Position numbers and translations under genes: made by a program
Notes under the pieces: model-generated
Told to the model about the DNA's origin: nothing
The model's database searches: none
What the model saw: only the letters and a program-made list of their open reading frames with translations
Part shown: one piece after another, positions 1-8,362 of the stretch
Layout: each line of letters opens with the position of its first letter
Position numbering within the stretch: position 1 is the first letter of the stretch
Source: Spongisporangium articulatum
Lineage (GTDB): Bacteria; Actinomycetota; Actinomycetes; Actinomycetales; Kineosporiaceae
Reading direction: 5' to 3'
Length of the DNA: 64,000 nt
Assembly (NCBI RefSeq): GCF_044465595.1
Contig: NZ_JBITLV010000005.1
Coordinates: 310,001-374,000 of the forward strand

Positions 1-30
1 CTGGTACGAGCGGAAAGTCGGCTGTACCAG
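1..30. repeat. Inverted repeat at window edge (CTGGTAC...GTACCAG)
   Basis: Seven-base arms CTGGTAC (1-7) and GTACCAG (24-30) flank 16 bases. It lies 18 bases past the stop of the dioxygenase gene read on the minus strand, so it may be part of that gene's terminator. The left arm may continue outside the window, so its true length cannot be judged. Confidence 0.4.
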
Positions 31-47
31 CGCGTAACCGCGACAGG

Positions 48-914
48 TCAGCGGGCGGCGTTCTTCACGAACACCTCGCGCCGGCCGTCACCCTCCCGGT
101 CGCCGGTGAAGTAGCCGCCGCGCACGTGCCGGCGGGTGGCCACGTCGTCCGTGGCCCGGGCCGCGCTGTGCCACAGGAAGGCGTCGTGCAGGATCACGTC
201 GCCGCGTTCGGTGTAGACCGGGATCTCGCCGCGGATCTTCTCGAACCCGAGCGGCATCGCGAACGGGGGCGCCTCGTCGGTCCAGCCGCCGGTCGGGCGC
301 GCGTCGTCCGGTACGGGCGCGTTGTTGATGTTCCGGTAGGGCGCGGGCGTCGCCCAGCGATGGCTGCCCGGCACCACCCGCAGGAACCCGTTGGCCGGGC
401 TGGTGCCGTCGATGTGGAACGTGAACGCGGTCGACGGCCAGAGGTCGAGGTTCGGCGCGGACTGCCAGTCGGAGTGCCAGCCGATGCGCGTGTACCCGGA
501 CTCCTTGCCCGGCCGGCTGTCCTGGTAGACCACGCCGAACCGGGTGTCGTCGTTCAGCCAGCAGCCCTCGCCGATCAGTTCCCGGACCAGCGCGACCAGC
601 CGCGGGTCGGTGGCCGCCGCCAGCACGGTCGGCGACAGCTCGTTGACGTACTCGACGTAGTTGGCGAACTTCTCGGCCTTCGCCTCCTCGTCGAGGAACA
701 CGGTCGAGCCGTAGCGCTCGGGCAGCTCCCCCGCGACCACCTGCTGCTGGGCGCCGACGCACTCGGCCTCCATGCTGGCCATGAGCGACTCGTCGAACAG
801 GTCGCGCAGGACGACGAAACCGTAGGTGCGGTAGTGCTCGACGGCCTCGGCGACGCGGTCGATCGTGAACACGCCCGGGTCGACGAGCAGGGATCGGGTC
901 AGGTCGATGGTCAT
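48..914 (-). CDS. Phytanoyl-CoA dioxygenase (PhyH) family Fe(II)/2OG oxygenase
   Basis: A 288-residue protein of the PhyH family, non-haem iron enzymes that hydroxylate a substrate using 2-oxoglutarate and oxygen. The sequence shows the iron ligands as HSD (H147, D149) and a distal histidine in LWHSAAR (about H249). An arginine-rich RRHVRGGY segment follows and probably holds 2-oxoglutarate. The ATG at 914 is chosen because the residues before it (to 1010) are unlike the family and overlap the divergent promoter region. It is transcribed away from the GNAT gene that starts 80 bases away, so both probably share this intergenic promoter region. The substrate cannot be told: PhyH proteins act on acyl-CoAs, ectoine, halogenated or natural-product substrates. 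Cytoplasmic, with no signal peptide. Confidence 0.88.
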   Translation of the reverse strand: MTIDLTRSLLVDPGVFTIDRVAEAVEHYRTYGFVVLRDLFDESLMASMEAECVGAQQQVVAGELPERYGSTVFLDEEAKAEKFANYVEYVNELSPTVLAAATDPRLVALVRELIGEGCWLNDDTRFGVVYQDSRPGKESGYTRIGWHSDWQSAPNLDLWPSTAFTFHIDGTSPANGFLRVVPGSHRWATPAPYRNINNAPVPDDARPTGGWTDEAPPFAMPLGFEKIRGEIPVYTERGDVILHDAFLWHSAARATDDVATRRHVRGGYFTGDREGDGRREVFVKNAAR

Positions 915-993
915 GTCGTCGCACGCTAGGCGCCCAATGTTGTGGCTGGATGAACTCTGGGCCGTCGCCGCCGACGGGAGTAGCGTCGCGATC

Positions 994-1773
994 ATGAGCG
1001 AGCACCTCACGCACGGGTGGGAGCCGGACCTCGCCGACGACGACTCCCTACTGCGGGCCTACGTGCGCGGCAACGCCGTCCGCACGTGCGCGATGGCCGA
1101 ACGCGGCGGCGGCCGCGCGGCCCGGTGGGACGAGGTGACGGCGGCCGACCCGCGCTCGCCGTTCGTGTTCGACAACATGGCCGTGCTGCTGCAGCCGCCC
1201 GAGTACGTCGACCTGCCGTCGGTGGTGGCCCGGCTCGAGGCGTTCTACCCGCCCGAGCGGCACTACTGCTTCCTGTCCCCGTTCCCGACCCCGGACCTGC
1301 GCGACTACGGCTGGCACCTGATGGGCCACCCGCCCGTGATGCTTCGCCCCGCAGGCGGTTCCGCGCCACCGCCCCCGCCGGAGCTGCGGCTGGAGCCGGT
1401 CGACGCGGCCAACGTCGAGGTCTTCCTGACCACGCTGGTCGAGGCCTACCCGGTGCCGTCGGCCCCCGTCGCGCAGGTCGCGCCGGCCTGGCTGGCCGAC
1501 GATCTGAAGCTGTTCATCGGCTACGTGGGCGACGAACCCGTCGGGACGGCGGGCGCCCGGCTCGGGCACGGGATCGTGGACGTCGAGTGGGTGTCCACCT
1601 ATCCGCGCTTCCGCGGGCGCGGGTACGGTGCGGCGCTCACCTGGGCGGCCACGCTGGCCTCCCCGGGTGACCCGGCGATGTTGATCGCCTCGGACGACGG
1701 GCAGCCGGTCTACGAGCGGATGGGTTACCTGCGGCTGCTGCGGATGACCCTGTGGCACCGCCCGCCGCGCTGA
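994..1773 (+). CDS. GNAT family N-acetyltransferase
   Basis: A 259-residue protein whose C-terminal third carries the GNAT acetyl-CoA binding motif A, seen as RFRGRGYGAAL around residues 205-215, preceded by the usual beta strand (VDVEWVSTYP). The N-terminal 150 residues resemble a degenerate first GNAT-like half, as in two-domain GNAT proteins, but this is an inference. The ATG at 994 is chosen because it starts where similarity to a folded domain becomes plausible. A GGGAG at 976-980 is a rather distant ribosome site, and upstream in-frame ATGs (for example 937) remain possible. The acceptor substrate is unknown. Divergent from the PhyH oxygenase. Confidence 0.82.
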   Translation: MSEHLTHGWEPDLADDDSLLRAYVRGNAVRTCAMAERGGGRAARWDEVTAADPRSPFVFDNMAVLLQPPEYVDLPSVVARLEAFYPPERHYCFLSPFPTPDLRDYGWHLMGHPPVMLRPAGGSAPPPPPELRLEPVDAANVEVFLTTLVEAYPVPSAPVAQVAPAWLADDLKLFIGYVGDEPVGTAGARLGHGIVDVEWVSTYPRFRGRGYGAALTWAATLASPGDPAMLIASDDGQPVYERMGYLRLLRMTLWHRPPR

Positions 1774-1777
1774 GCGT

Positions 1778-2836
1778 TCACTCGCCGAGCGCGGCCCGGA
1801 CCCTCGGGACCACCTCGGTGCCGTACAGCTCGATGCAGCGCATCAACTGTCGGTGCGGCATCGGGCCGTTGGCGTACTTGAGGTCGAACCGCCTGGCGCC
1901 CAGCACCTTCAGCGTCTCGACCAGCTTCGCCGCCACCGTCTCGGGGCTGCCCACGTAGAGCGCACCGTTCTCGATCTCGTCGTCGTACTGCGCGCGGGTC
2001 ATCGGCCCCCAGCCCCGCTCGGCACCGATCCGGTCCCGGTTGGCCTTGAAGTGCGGGAACAGCAGTTCCCGCGCCTCGTCGTCGGTCTCGGCGACGAACC
2101 CGGGCGAGTGCACGCCGACGGGCAGCTCGCCGACCCCGAACTCCGCGGTCGCGCGCCGGAACAGGTCGGCGTAGGGCGCGAACCGGGCCGAGGAGCCCCC
2201 GATGATCGCCAGCACCATCGGCAGGCCGTGCCGCGCGGTCCGGACCACGGACTCGGGGCTGCCGCCGACGCCGACCCAGACGGGCAACCGGCCGGAAGCC
2301 GGTGCGGGGTAGACCCTCTGGCCGGTCAGCGGCGGGCGGATCGTGCCGGCCCAGTCGAAGGGGCCGCCGGTGCGGGCGGCGGCCAGCAGGTCGAGCTTCT
2401 CCTCGAACAGCTTCTCGTAGTCGGCCAGGTCGAACCCGAACAGCCCGAACGACTCCACGAACGAGCCGCGGCCCACGGTCACCGTGGCCCGGCCGTCGCT
2501 GAGCGCGTCGACGGTGGAGAACCGCTGGAAGACGCGCAGCGGGTCGTCGGAGCTGAGCACCGTCACCGAGGAACCGAGCAGGATGCGCTCGGTGCGGGTG
2601 GCGATCCCGGCCAGGACGACGTCGGGCGCGGACACCGCGAAGTCGGCCCGGTGGTGCTCGCCGAGGCCGATGTGGTCGACGCCGACCCGGTCGGCCAGCA
2701 CTCCCTGTTCCACCAGGTCGCGCAGGACCTGCGGCTGCGGGACCGGGCGACCGTCGTCGTCGACCGTCACGTCGCCGAAGGTGTCCAGCCCCAGCTGCAG
2801 TCCCGTGCTCTGTTCAGTCACCGGCCCAGTCTGCAC
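1778..2836 (-). CDS. LLM class flavin-dependent oxidoreductase (luciferase-like)
   Basis: A protein of up to 352 residues of the bacterial luciferase-like monooxygenase family, TIM-barrel enzymes that use reduced FMN or F420. Family features visible are the N-terminal LGLDTFGDV strand, GLGEHHRADF near residue 58, the SSVTVLSSDDPLRVFQRFSTVDALSDGRATVTVGRGS segment in pieces around residues 90-125, and the C-terminal GSPETVAAKLVE. Both possible starts are GTG: 2836, or 2821, which overlaps the upstream stop by only 8 bases. The family usually begins a few residues before LGLDTFGD, so 2821 is an equally good choice. It is the last gene of a minus-strand run after two SRPBCC proteins. The substrate and cofactor are not determinable from sequence. 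Confidence 0.88.
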   Translation of the reverse strand: MQTGPVTEQSTGLQLGLDTFGDVTVDDDGRPVPQPQVLRDLVEQGVLADRVGVDHIGLGEHHRADFAVSAPDVVLAGIATRTERILLGSSVTVLSSDDPLRVFQRFSTVDALSDGRATVTVGRGSFVESFGLFGFDLADYEKLFEEKLDLLAAARTGGPFDWAGTIRPPLTGQRVYPAPASGRLPVWVGVGGSPESVVRTARHGLPMVLAIIGGSSARFAPYADLFRRATAEFGVGELPVGVHSPGFVAETDDEARELLFPHFKANRDRIGAERGWGPMTRAQYDDEIENGALYVGSPETVAAKLVETLKVLGARRFDLKYANGPMPHRQLMRCIELYGTEVVPRVRAALGE

Positions 2837-3275
2837 CGCGCGGTGCGCCGTTCCGCTCCGCGGCCCCCTTGATGCCGGCGGCCTCGAGGGCGATGTAGCG
2901 CCGGGTGAGGCCGGCGTAGACCGTGCCGATCAGCCAGCCGAGCGGGCCCAGCTGGGTGAGCCGCAGGTGCAGCACGCTGCCCCCGCGGGCCGGGTCGGCG
3001 TCGACGATGTGCTCGGCGACCGTCGTCAGCCCGGGCCGCGAAGCCCGCCAGCAGAAGGCCCGGCCGGGCACGAACTCGGTCACCGTCCAGGTCGAGGTAC
3101 CCAGGCGCGGCTGCGTGATGGTCGCGGTCGATCCCTCGGCGAGCGCGCCGGGCGGGTCGAGGACCACCGCGGTCATGGACGGCGTCAGCTCGGGCAGCCC
3201 CTCGACGTCGGCCAGCACCTCCCACACGACGCCGGGCGGGGCGGCGATCGGGACGGTGACCGCGAAGGCCTTCAT
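2814..3275 (-). CDS. SRPBCC family protein (polyketide cyclase/START-like fold)
   Basis: A 153-residue single-domain helix-grip protein. The opening KAFAVTVPIAAPPGVVWEVLADVEGLPELTPSM is the usual first strand and helix of SRPBCC proteins, in which a hydrophobic cavity binds a small lipophilic ligand. Its start overlaps the stop of a second SRPBCC gene by four bases (ATGA at 3272-3275), and its end overlaps the luciferase-like oxidoreductase gene, so translation is probably coupled through all three. The pairing with a flavin-dependent oxidoreductase suggests a ligand shared between binding protein and enzyme. That is an inference; no substrate is known. Confidence 0.82.
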   Translation of the reverse strand: MKAFAVTVPIAAPPGVVWEVLADVEGLPELTPSMTAVVLDPPGALAEGSTATITQPRLGTSTWTVTEFVPGRAFCWRASRPGLTTVAEHIVDADPARGGSVLHLRLTQLGPLGWLIGTVYAGLTRRYIALEAAGIKGAAERNGAPRGADWAGD

Positions 3276-3667
3276 CTCTCCAGGACCTTCTTCAGGGTGG
3301 CCAGGTCGGCCCGGATCGCGGCCGCGTCCGCCTCGAAGTCGTCGTCCCCGACGCCGGCGCGGCGGCGCAGGGTGAACACGACCTCCGAGCCGTCACCGGC
3401 GGCCAGCACCCGCAGGGGGTTGTAGTTGGTCTCGCCCGTGGGCAACGTGACCCAATGGTCGAGTACGCCGAAGTCGTTGCGCGGCGCGAACTCCACGGTG
3501 ACCGCGCCCATCGGCGAGTCGGCGCGCCAGCGCCCGTCGACGAACTCGATCGAACCGCTGAGCCCGGCGGCCCAGCGCGGCAGGTTGGCCGGCTCGGCCG
3601 CGAAGGCGTAGACCTCGGCGGCCGGCCGGTCGATCAGTTCACTGAGGTGTCTGGAGACGGCGTCCAC
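3272..3667 (-). CDS. SRPBCC family protein
   Basis: A 131-residue helix-grip protein: LSELIDRPAAEVYAFAAEPANLPRWAAGL is the START-like N-terminal strand-helix pair, and the C-terminal helix (FEADAAAIRADLATLKKVLE) closes the cavity. Start is a GTG at 3667 with TAGGAG five bases upstream. It begins only 15 bases after the stop of the metalloprotease gene on the same strand, so it could be read from that gene's promoter. First gene of the SRPBCC-SRPBCC-LLM coupled trio. Many members of this subgroup are annotated as polyketide cyclases or toxin-antitoxin-like proteins without experimental basis. Confidence 0.82.
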   Translation of the reverse strand: MDAVSRHLSELIDRPAAEVYAFAAEPANLPRWAAGLSGSIEFVDGRWRADSPMGAVTVEFAPRNDFGVLDHWVTLPTGETNYNPLRVLAAGDGSEVVFTLRRRAGVGDDDFEADAAAIRADLATLKKVLER

Positions 3668-3682
3668 GACTCCTACCGTGCC

Positions 3683-4642
3683 TCACGCGCGGTAGGCGAG
3701 CCAGACGAGTGCCATCCGGATGCCCTGCCCGAGCGTGAACCGGTCGAGGCACGGGTCGTCGCCGTAACTCATGAAGTTGTGCACCGGGTCCTTGCCGGGC
3801 TGCGAGCAGGTGTCGTCGGACTCCTCGCAGAAGAAGATGTTGTCGCCGTCCGCCTGGTACGGGGTGTCGGCCACCATGTCCCCCGGGCTCGTGCAGCCGT
3901 TCTCGAACGTGTGGTACAGCCCCAGCCAGTGCCCCGCCTCGTGCGTCAGGGTGTCGCCCTCGTTGTACGGCTCGGCGCTGCCCCCCGGCAGGCTGTCGTT
4001 CAGGATGACGACGCCGTCCTGGGTGAGCGTGGCCTCGTCGGGGAAGTACGCGTAGCCGAGCAACCCGTCGCCGAGGCCGGCGATGTAGACGTTCAGGTCG
4101 CCCCAACCGCCCTTGTGCAGAGCCGCTTTCGCCTCGTTGTCGTCGGCCGGGTCGGAGTCGGGATCCGACCAGTCGTACCAGTCGTCGTTCTTCGTGTAGT
4201 CGACGCTCTTGGTCTTGAACCGGAAGACCGTGGGGAAGTCTCCCTTGGCGCTGCGACCGCCGTAGGCCGCGTTCATCACCGCGGTCTGGTCGTCGAGCTG
4301 CTTGCGCGTGACGCCGCCGGTGCCGTCGGCCTTCGTGATGACGTGATACCGGATGTTCACGGTGACCAGGCCCTTGGCGATGGTCGACTGCCAGTCCAGG
4401 CCCTTCGACCTCAGCTTCGCCGTCATCCGCTTCTCGGCGGCCCGGACCTCCGCGAGGCTGCGGTCGTTCGGGTCGGCCCCGGACTTCACGCCGCGCATCA
4501 CCCGGTCCTGAACGGCGCCCCCGCAGGCGACCGGCGTCGGCTTCGCCTCCGGGGCCACCGCGAGCGCACTCGTGGACGCCGGGACGGTCAGCACCGTCGC
4601 CGCCAGCCCCGCCACCATCAGACCGGCTCGCACTACCCGCAT
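3683..4642 (-). CDS. Secreted zinc metalloprotease, M43 (pappalysin/cytophagalysin) family
   Basis: A 319-residue protein with an N-terminal signal peptide (MRVVRAGLMVAGLAATVL then an alanine-rich region to about residue 30). The extended zinc motif HExxHxxGxxH is complete at residues 234-244 (HEAGHWLGLYH), with the Met-turn MSYGDD some 50 residues further on, as expected for metzincins of the M43 family. Paired cysteines around the active site (GC at 249-250, FFCEES, DDTCS, DPC) suggest disulfides and fit secretion. The ATG at 4642 is chosen for its signal peptide and a strong GAGGGGG ribosome site. Upstream residues to 4804 are out of the family and read into a hairpin. The gene is preceded by that long hairpin and followed within 15 bases by the SRPBCC genes. 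Confidence 0.92.
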   Translation of the reverse strand: MRVVRAGLMVAGLAATVLTVPASTSALAVAPEAKPTPVACGGAVQDRVMRGVKSGADPNDRSLAEVRAAEKRMTAKLRSKGLDWQSTIAKGLVTVNIRYHVITKADGTGGVTRKQLDDQTAVMNAAYGGRSAKGDFPTVFRFKTKSVDYTKNDDWYDWSDPDSDPADDNEAKAALHKGGWGDLNVYIAGLGDGLLGYAYFPDEATLTQDGVVILNDSLPGGSAEPYNEGDTLTHEAGHWLGLYHTFENGCTSPGDMVADTPYQADGDNIFFCEESDDTCSQPGKDPVHNFMSYGDDPCLDRFTLGQGIRMALVWLAYRA

Positions 4643-4767
4643 GGCGCCCCCTCGGCGTCCCGGCCTGGGCCGGACGGCGCCGCGTGCCGGCGTCGGTCGC
4701 ACGACCGTAGCAACGATTTGTCCGTTATGTGAGCCCCCTGAGCGGAGTCTCGGTCGTGCTGAGGCGT

Positions 4768-4834
4768 CGAGCGGAACGTTCTGCCCCGTAAGGGCGCCGG
4801 TCACCCGGTCTTACGGGGCAGAACGTTCCACTCG
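4768..4834. terminator. Long hairpin, 20-bp perfect arms (terminator-like)
   Basis: Arms at 4773-4792 (GGAACGTTCTGCCCCGTAAG) and 4810-4829 are exact reverse complements, separated by 17 bases. After one mismatch, pairing continues for four more bases on each side. The stop codon of the acyl-CoA ligase gene (TAA, read at 4813-4811) lies in the right arm. The element sits between that stop and the protease start. It could end the upstream operon; there is no clear T-run. Confidence 0.7.
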
Positions 4835-6373
4835 TGGCTTGGGGCCTTCTTCCAGCGTCTGCTTGATCTCGGTCTTCAGCACCTTGCCCACCTTCGACCG
4901 CGGTAGGTCCTCCCAGAACTCCACCTGCTTGGGGGTTTTCACGCTCCCCAGCCGCTCCTTGACGAACGCCTGCACCTCGTCGACGTCGGCGCTCGCCCCG
5001 GGCCGTAACTGCAGGACCGCAACCACCCGCTCGCCCCACTTCTCGTCGGGCAACCCGATCACCGCGCAGTCCTGCACCGCCGGGTGGGCCATCACCGCCT
5101 GCTCGACCTCCGTGGAGTACACGTTGAAGCCGCCGGTGATCACCATGTCCTTGATCCGGTCGACGATGAAGAGATACCCCTCCGAATCGAGGTAGCCGAC
5201 ATCGCCGGTGTGGTGCCAGCCGAACCGCGACGCCTCGGCGGTGGCCTCGGGATTGCGGTAGTAGCCGGCCATCACCAGCGACGACCGGACGACGATCTCG
5301 CCCCGCTCGCCGCGCGGCAGCACGGTGCCGTCGGGCGCCATGATGGCCACGGTCACGAGCGGCGAGGGCCGCCCGGCCGACGCCAGCCGGGACCGGGCCA
5401 CGCGACCGTCGGCGAGGAAGTGCTCGGCCGGGGCCAGCGTCGAGACCATCATCGGCGCCTCGGTCTGCCCGAACAGCTGGGCCATCACCGGCCCGATGCG
5501 CTCGAGAGCCTCCTCCAGCCGGGCCGTCGACATCGGCGCCGCGCCGTACCAGAAGCACTGCAACGACGAGAGATCCGTCGAATCCAGCTTCTCGTGCCCG
5601 AGCACCATGTAGATGAGGGTGGGCGGCAGGAACGTGTGCGTCACCCGGGCCGACTCGATCAGCGACAGGAACGTGCCGACATCCGGCCGGCGCATCACGA
5701 CGATCTCGCCCCCGAGGGCCAGCACCGGGAAGCACAACACCCCGGCGGCGTGGGTGAGCGGCGCCAGCGCCAGGTACACGGGCCGACCGGCGAACGGGTA
5801 CCCGATGAGCGTGGCCGCCGACATGGTCTCGAGGTTGGTACCGGTGAGCATCACGCCCTTGGGGCGCCCCGTCGTCCCGCCGGTGCCGACGATCATCGCG
5901 ACGTCGTCCACCGGTCGCACCTCGACGCCGGGAAGGCCCTCCGGGCCGAGGAACTCGGCCCAGTCGAGGGTGTCCTCGAAGGTCCCGTCCAGGCAGACCA
6001 GGGTGGTCAGCCCGGGCAGGTCGTCGCGGATCTTCGCGACCAACGAGCCGAACGTCGACTGGAAGATCAGCGCTCGGCACTCGAACAGGTCGAGCAGCTC
6101 ACGGTTCTCCGACGCCTCGCTGCGCGGGTTGATCGGGCACCAGACGGCCCCGGCCAGGCTGATCCCGAACACCGCCGTGAACGCGACCGGGTCGTTGGCC
6201 GAGAGGATGGCCACCTTGTCACCGGGTCGCACCCCCTGCCGGACGAGCGCCGCCGCGATCCGCCCGGCGAGGGAGCGGACCTCGGCGTACGTGCTCGTCC
6301 GGCCGTCGGTGGTCAGGCAGGGGGCGTCCGGGGCGAGCGAGAGCCCCTTGTCCAGGTAGTCGACGAGCCGCAC
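4811..6373 (-). CDS. Class I adenylate-forming acyl-CoA synthetase/ligase
   Basis: A 520-residue enzyme that activates a carboxylic acid with ATP to an acyl-adenylate and then to the CoA thioester. All family motifs are present: P-loop GTGGTTGRPKG (163-173), A5 motif FGQTE (301-305), TGD (389-391), the hinge VDRIKDMVITGGFNV (404-418) and the catalytic lysine in PRSKVGKVLK (K497). Start is a GTG at 6373, four bases after the stop of the reductase-like gene, so the operon is translationally tight. It is the third and last gene of the SDR/reductase/ligase operon facing the TetR gene. The acid substrate is unknown; fatty, aromatic or steroid side-chain acids are all possible. Confidence 0.93.
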   Translation of the reverse strand: MRLVDYLDKGLSLAPDAPCLTTDGRTSTYAEVRSLAGRIAAALVRQGVRPGDKVAILSANDPVAFTAVFGISLAGAVWCPINPRSEASENRELLDLFECRALIFQSTFGSLVAKIRDDLPGLTTLVCLDGTFEDTLDWAEFLGPEGLPGVEVRPVDDVAMIVGTGGTTGRPKGVMLTGTNLETMSAATLIGYPFAGRPVYLALAPLTHAAGVLCFPVLALGGEIVVMRRPDVGTFLSLIESARVTHTFLPPTLIYMVLGHEKLDSTDLSSLQCFWYGAAPMSTARLEEALERIGPVMAQLFGQTEAPMMVSTLAPAEHFLADGRVARSRLASAGRPSPLVTVAIMAPDGTVLPRGERGEIVVRSSLVMAGYYRNPEATAEASRFGWHHTGDVGYLDSEGYLFIVDRIKDMVITGGFNVYSTEVEQAVMAHPAVQDCAVIGLPDEKWGERVVAVLQLRPGASADVDEVQAFVKERLGSVKTPKQVEFWEDLPRSKVGKVLKTEIKQTLEEGPKPRVERSAP

Positions 6374-6377
6374 GGTC

Positions 6378-7514
6378 TCACCGCGCCACGGTGAGGACCG
6401 GCTCGGAGACGAGCCCGAAACTGCGCAGCACGCCGAGCAGTTCGCGATGCCCGAACGCCTGGCACCCGGAGGCGAACCCGACCCGCAGCGGCGGTTGCTG
6501 CAGCAGCGCGTACGCCGCGTAGGCCTGCAACAGACCGGTCTGCTGGTAGTTGCTGTTGCCGTGGATCACGCAGTGCGCGCGCCCCAGCGGGCCGGAGGCG
6601 TGCACCGAGTCGAGAGACTTGTTCACGCGCGGGTTCTCGCGCGGTGGCATCTGGTCCATCACCTGGCGGGCGGTCGCCGTCAGGGCCGCATCGCGATCCT
6701 CGGGCGACATGTCCTTGGTCGCCTCCAGCGCGGCCGCCACGATCTGCGGGACGCCGTGCATGAGGGCCGCGTTGAACACCCCGCCCTGCGCCTTGCAGTT
6801 GGCCACCCGCGGGTCGCGCTTGAACCAGACCGGGTGCGACGTCCCGCCCCAGGGGAGCGACAGCGCCAGCTCGTGCTGCCCGGGGACGACCAACGGCAGC
6901 AGCCCCTGCGTGGGATCGAAGGCCACGTACTGGTTCTGCTCCAGGTAGTGCGCCGCCGAGCCGGCCGCGTTGACCAGGATCGTGCGGGTCGAGGCGATGG
7001 TCGGGCTGCCGCCCCAGAACACCGCGATGTCGAGGGTGTCCAGGCCGGGCGTCTCGAGGCACAGCTGCGCCGCGATCTCCCCGGTGGTGTACATCTGCGC
7101 GATGCCGGGCGCGAGCAACAGGCCGGCGGCGGCGAAGTCGGCGCCGTACTGCTCGTCGCAGGTGATCAGCCAGTCCTGCTCGCCGGTGGTGTCGGTGTAG
7201 TGCGCGCCCACCGCCAGGCAGGCCTGTACCACCTCGGGGCCGAGCAGGCTGAACGGCCCGACGGTGTTGAGCACGACCTTCGCGCCCTGGAACAGCGACG
7301 TCAGCGCCTCGACGGTGTGCTCGACCTCCTGCACCTCGTACTCGGCGGTCTCGATGCCGGGGACGTTGGCGGCCATCGAGTCGTCGAGCTTGGACTTGTC
7401 GCGACCGGCGGCCACGAACGGGACGCCGTACTGGCGCAGGTACTCGCAGACGAGGCGGCCGGTGTAGCCGGAGGCGCCGTAGACGACGACGGGCTTGTCG
7501 GTCATCGCGCTCAC
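6378..7514 (-). CDS. Saccharopine-dehydrogenase-like NAD(P)-binding oxidoreductase
   Basis: A 378-residue protein with an N-terminal Rossmann fold: VVVYGASGYTGRLVCEYL (about residues 9-26) is the GxxGxxG nucleotide site of the saccharopine dehydrogenase / trans-acting enoyl reductase superfamily. NTVGPFSLLGPEVVQACLAVGAHYTDTTGE, seen around 85-115 in shorter blocks, is the second family signature. Members of this group include mycobacterial trans-acting enoyl reductases, but many are uncharacterised. Start could be GTG at 7514, overlapping the previous stop as GTGA, or ATG at 7505. Middle gene of the TetR-facing operon. Its real reaction is unknown; a reduction acting on an acyl-CoA or related intermediate is an inference from the neighbouring ligase and SDR. 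Confidence 0.85.
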   Translation of the reverse strand: MSAMTDKPVVVYGASGYTGRLVCEYLRQYGVPFVAAGRDKSKLDDSMAANVPGIETAEYEVQEVEHTVEALTSLFQGAKVVLNTVGPFSLLGPEVVQACLAVGAHYTDTTGEQDWLITCDEQYGADFAAAGLLLAPGIAQMYTTGEIAAQLCLETPGLDTLDIAVFWGGSPTIASTRTILVNAAGSAAHYLEQNQYVAFDPTQGLLPLVVPGQHELALSLPWGGTSHPVWFKRDPRVANCKAQGGVFNAALMHGVPQIVAAALEATKDMSPEDRDAALTATARQVMDQMPPRENPRVNKSLDSVHASGPLGRAHCVIHGNSNYQQTGLLQAYAAYALLQQPPLRVGFASGCQAFGHRELLGVLRSFGLVSEPVLTVAR

Positions 7515-8305
7515 ATCCCCATTCCGCCGTCGACGGGCAGGCCCGCGCCGGTGATGAAGCGGGCCGCGTCGGAGGCCAGGAAGACCACCGCGTCGGCCAT
7601 GTCCGACACCTCGCCGAGCCGCCCGGACGGGGTCAGCTCGATGACGGCACCCACGGCCTCCTCGGGCGAGCCGAACAGCCCCAGCTCGGCCACGTCGTTG
7701 GCCAGGCCCGCACCCATCGCGGTGGGCACCAGGCCCGGGTAGATGCAGTTGACCCGGACGCCGTACCCGAGCTTGCCCGACTCCATCGCGGCGACCCGGG
7801 TGAGCCGGTCGACGCCCGACTTGGTCGCCGAGTAGACGGCGATGCCGGGGAAGGCGATGGTCGCGGCCACGCTCGCCACGTTGATGACGGCCCCGCCGTG
7901 ACCGGCCGCGCCGCCGGGGCGCATGGTCCGCAGGGCGTGCTTGAGGCCCAGCGCGGTGCCGAGCAGGTTCACGTTCAGCATCGTCTTCACGTCGTCGGCG
8001 TCGAGTTCCGTGATCAGGCTGGTGATCTCGACGCCGGCGTTGTTGACGAGGATGTCGAGCCCGCCCAGCAGGCCCACGGCCTCGGCGACGGCCGATTCCC
8101 AGTTCGCGTCGTCGGTGACGTCGAGGTGCACGAACCCGTGCCCCTCGCCCAGGCTCTCGGCCACCTTGCGGCCCGTGTCGGCCTGGATGTCGGCGACCAC
8201 CACGGTGGCGCCCGCGGCGGCCAGCGCCTGTGCCATCCCCTCGCCCAGTCCCTGCCCCGCCCCAGTCACGAGCGCCTTGCGCCCGCTCAGATCGAACGTC
8301 GTCAT
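7511..8305 (-). CDS. SDR family NAD(P)-dependent oxidoreductase
   Basis: A 264-residue classical short-chain dehydrogenase: nucleotide motif TGAGQGLG (14-21), NNAG (88-91), catalytic serine S145 in NVASVA, and the YSATK dyad with Y158 and K162. The acidic DIQ after the second strand (D39) favours NAD over NADP. First gene of a three-gene minus-strand operon (SDR, saccharopine-like reductase, acyl-CoA ligase) with four-base stop-start overlaps. The promoter faces the TetR gene across the palindromes at 8363-8402. It probably oxidises or reduces an alcohol/ketone in the same pathway; the substrate is not known. Confidence 0.93.
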   Translation of the reverse strand: MTTFDLSGRKALVTGAGQGLGEGMAQALAAAGATVVVADIQADTGRKVAESLGEGHGFVHLDVTDDANWESAVAEAVGLLGGLDILVNNAGVEITSLITELDADDVKTMLNVNLLGTALGLKHALRTMRPGGAAGHGGAVINVASVAATIAFPGIAVYSATKSGVDRLTRVAAMESGKLGYGVRVNCIYPGLVPTAMGAGLANDVAELGLFGSPEEAVGAVIELTPSGRLGEVSDMADAVVFLASDAARFITGAGLPVDGGMGM

Positions 8306-8362
8306 CCGTCGGCTCCTTTGCCTCAGACCCCGCTCACGGTGTGGCGCCCATCACACATCGCG

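Noticed and set aside
5084..6394. Long antisense open frames opposite the acyl-CoA ligase and many other genes
   Set aside because: They have histidine/arginine/glycine-rich compositions typical of antisense reading in GC-rich DNA and no domain-like pattern, while the opposite strand encodes complete known families.
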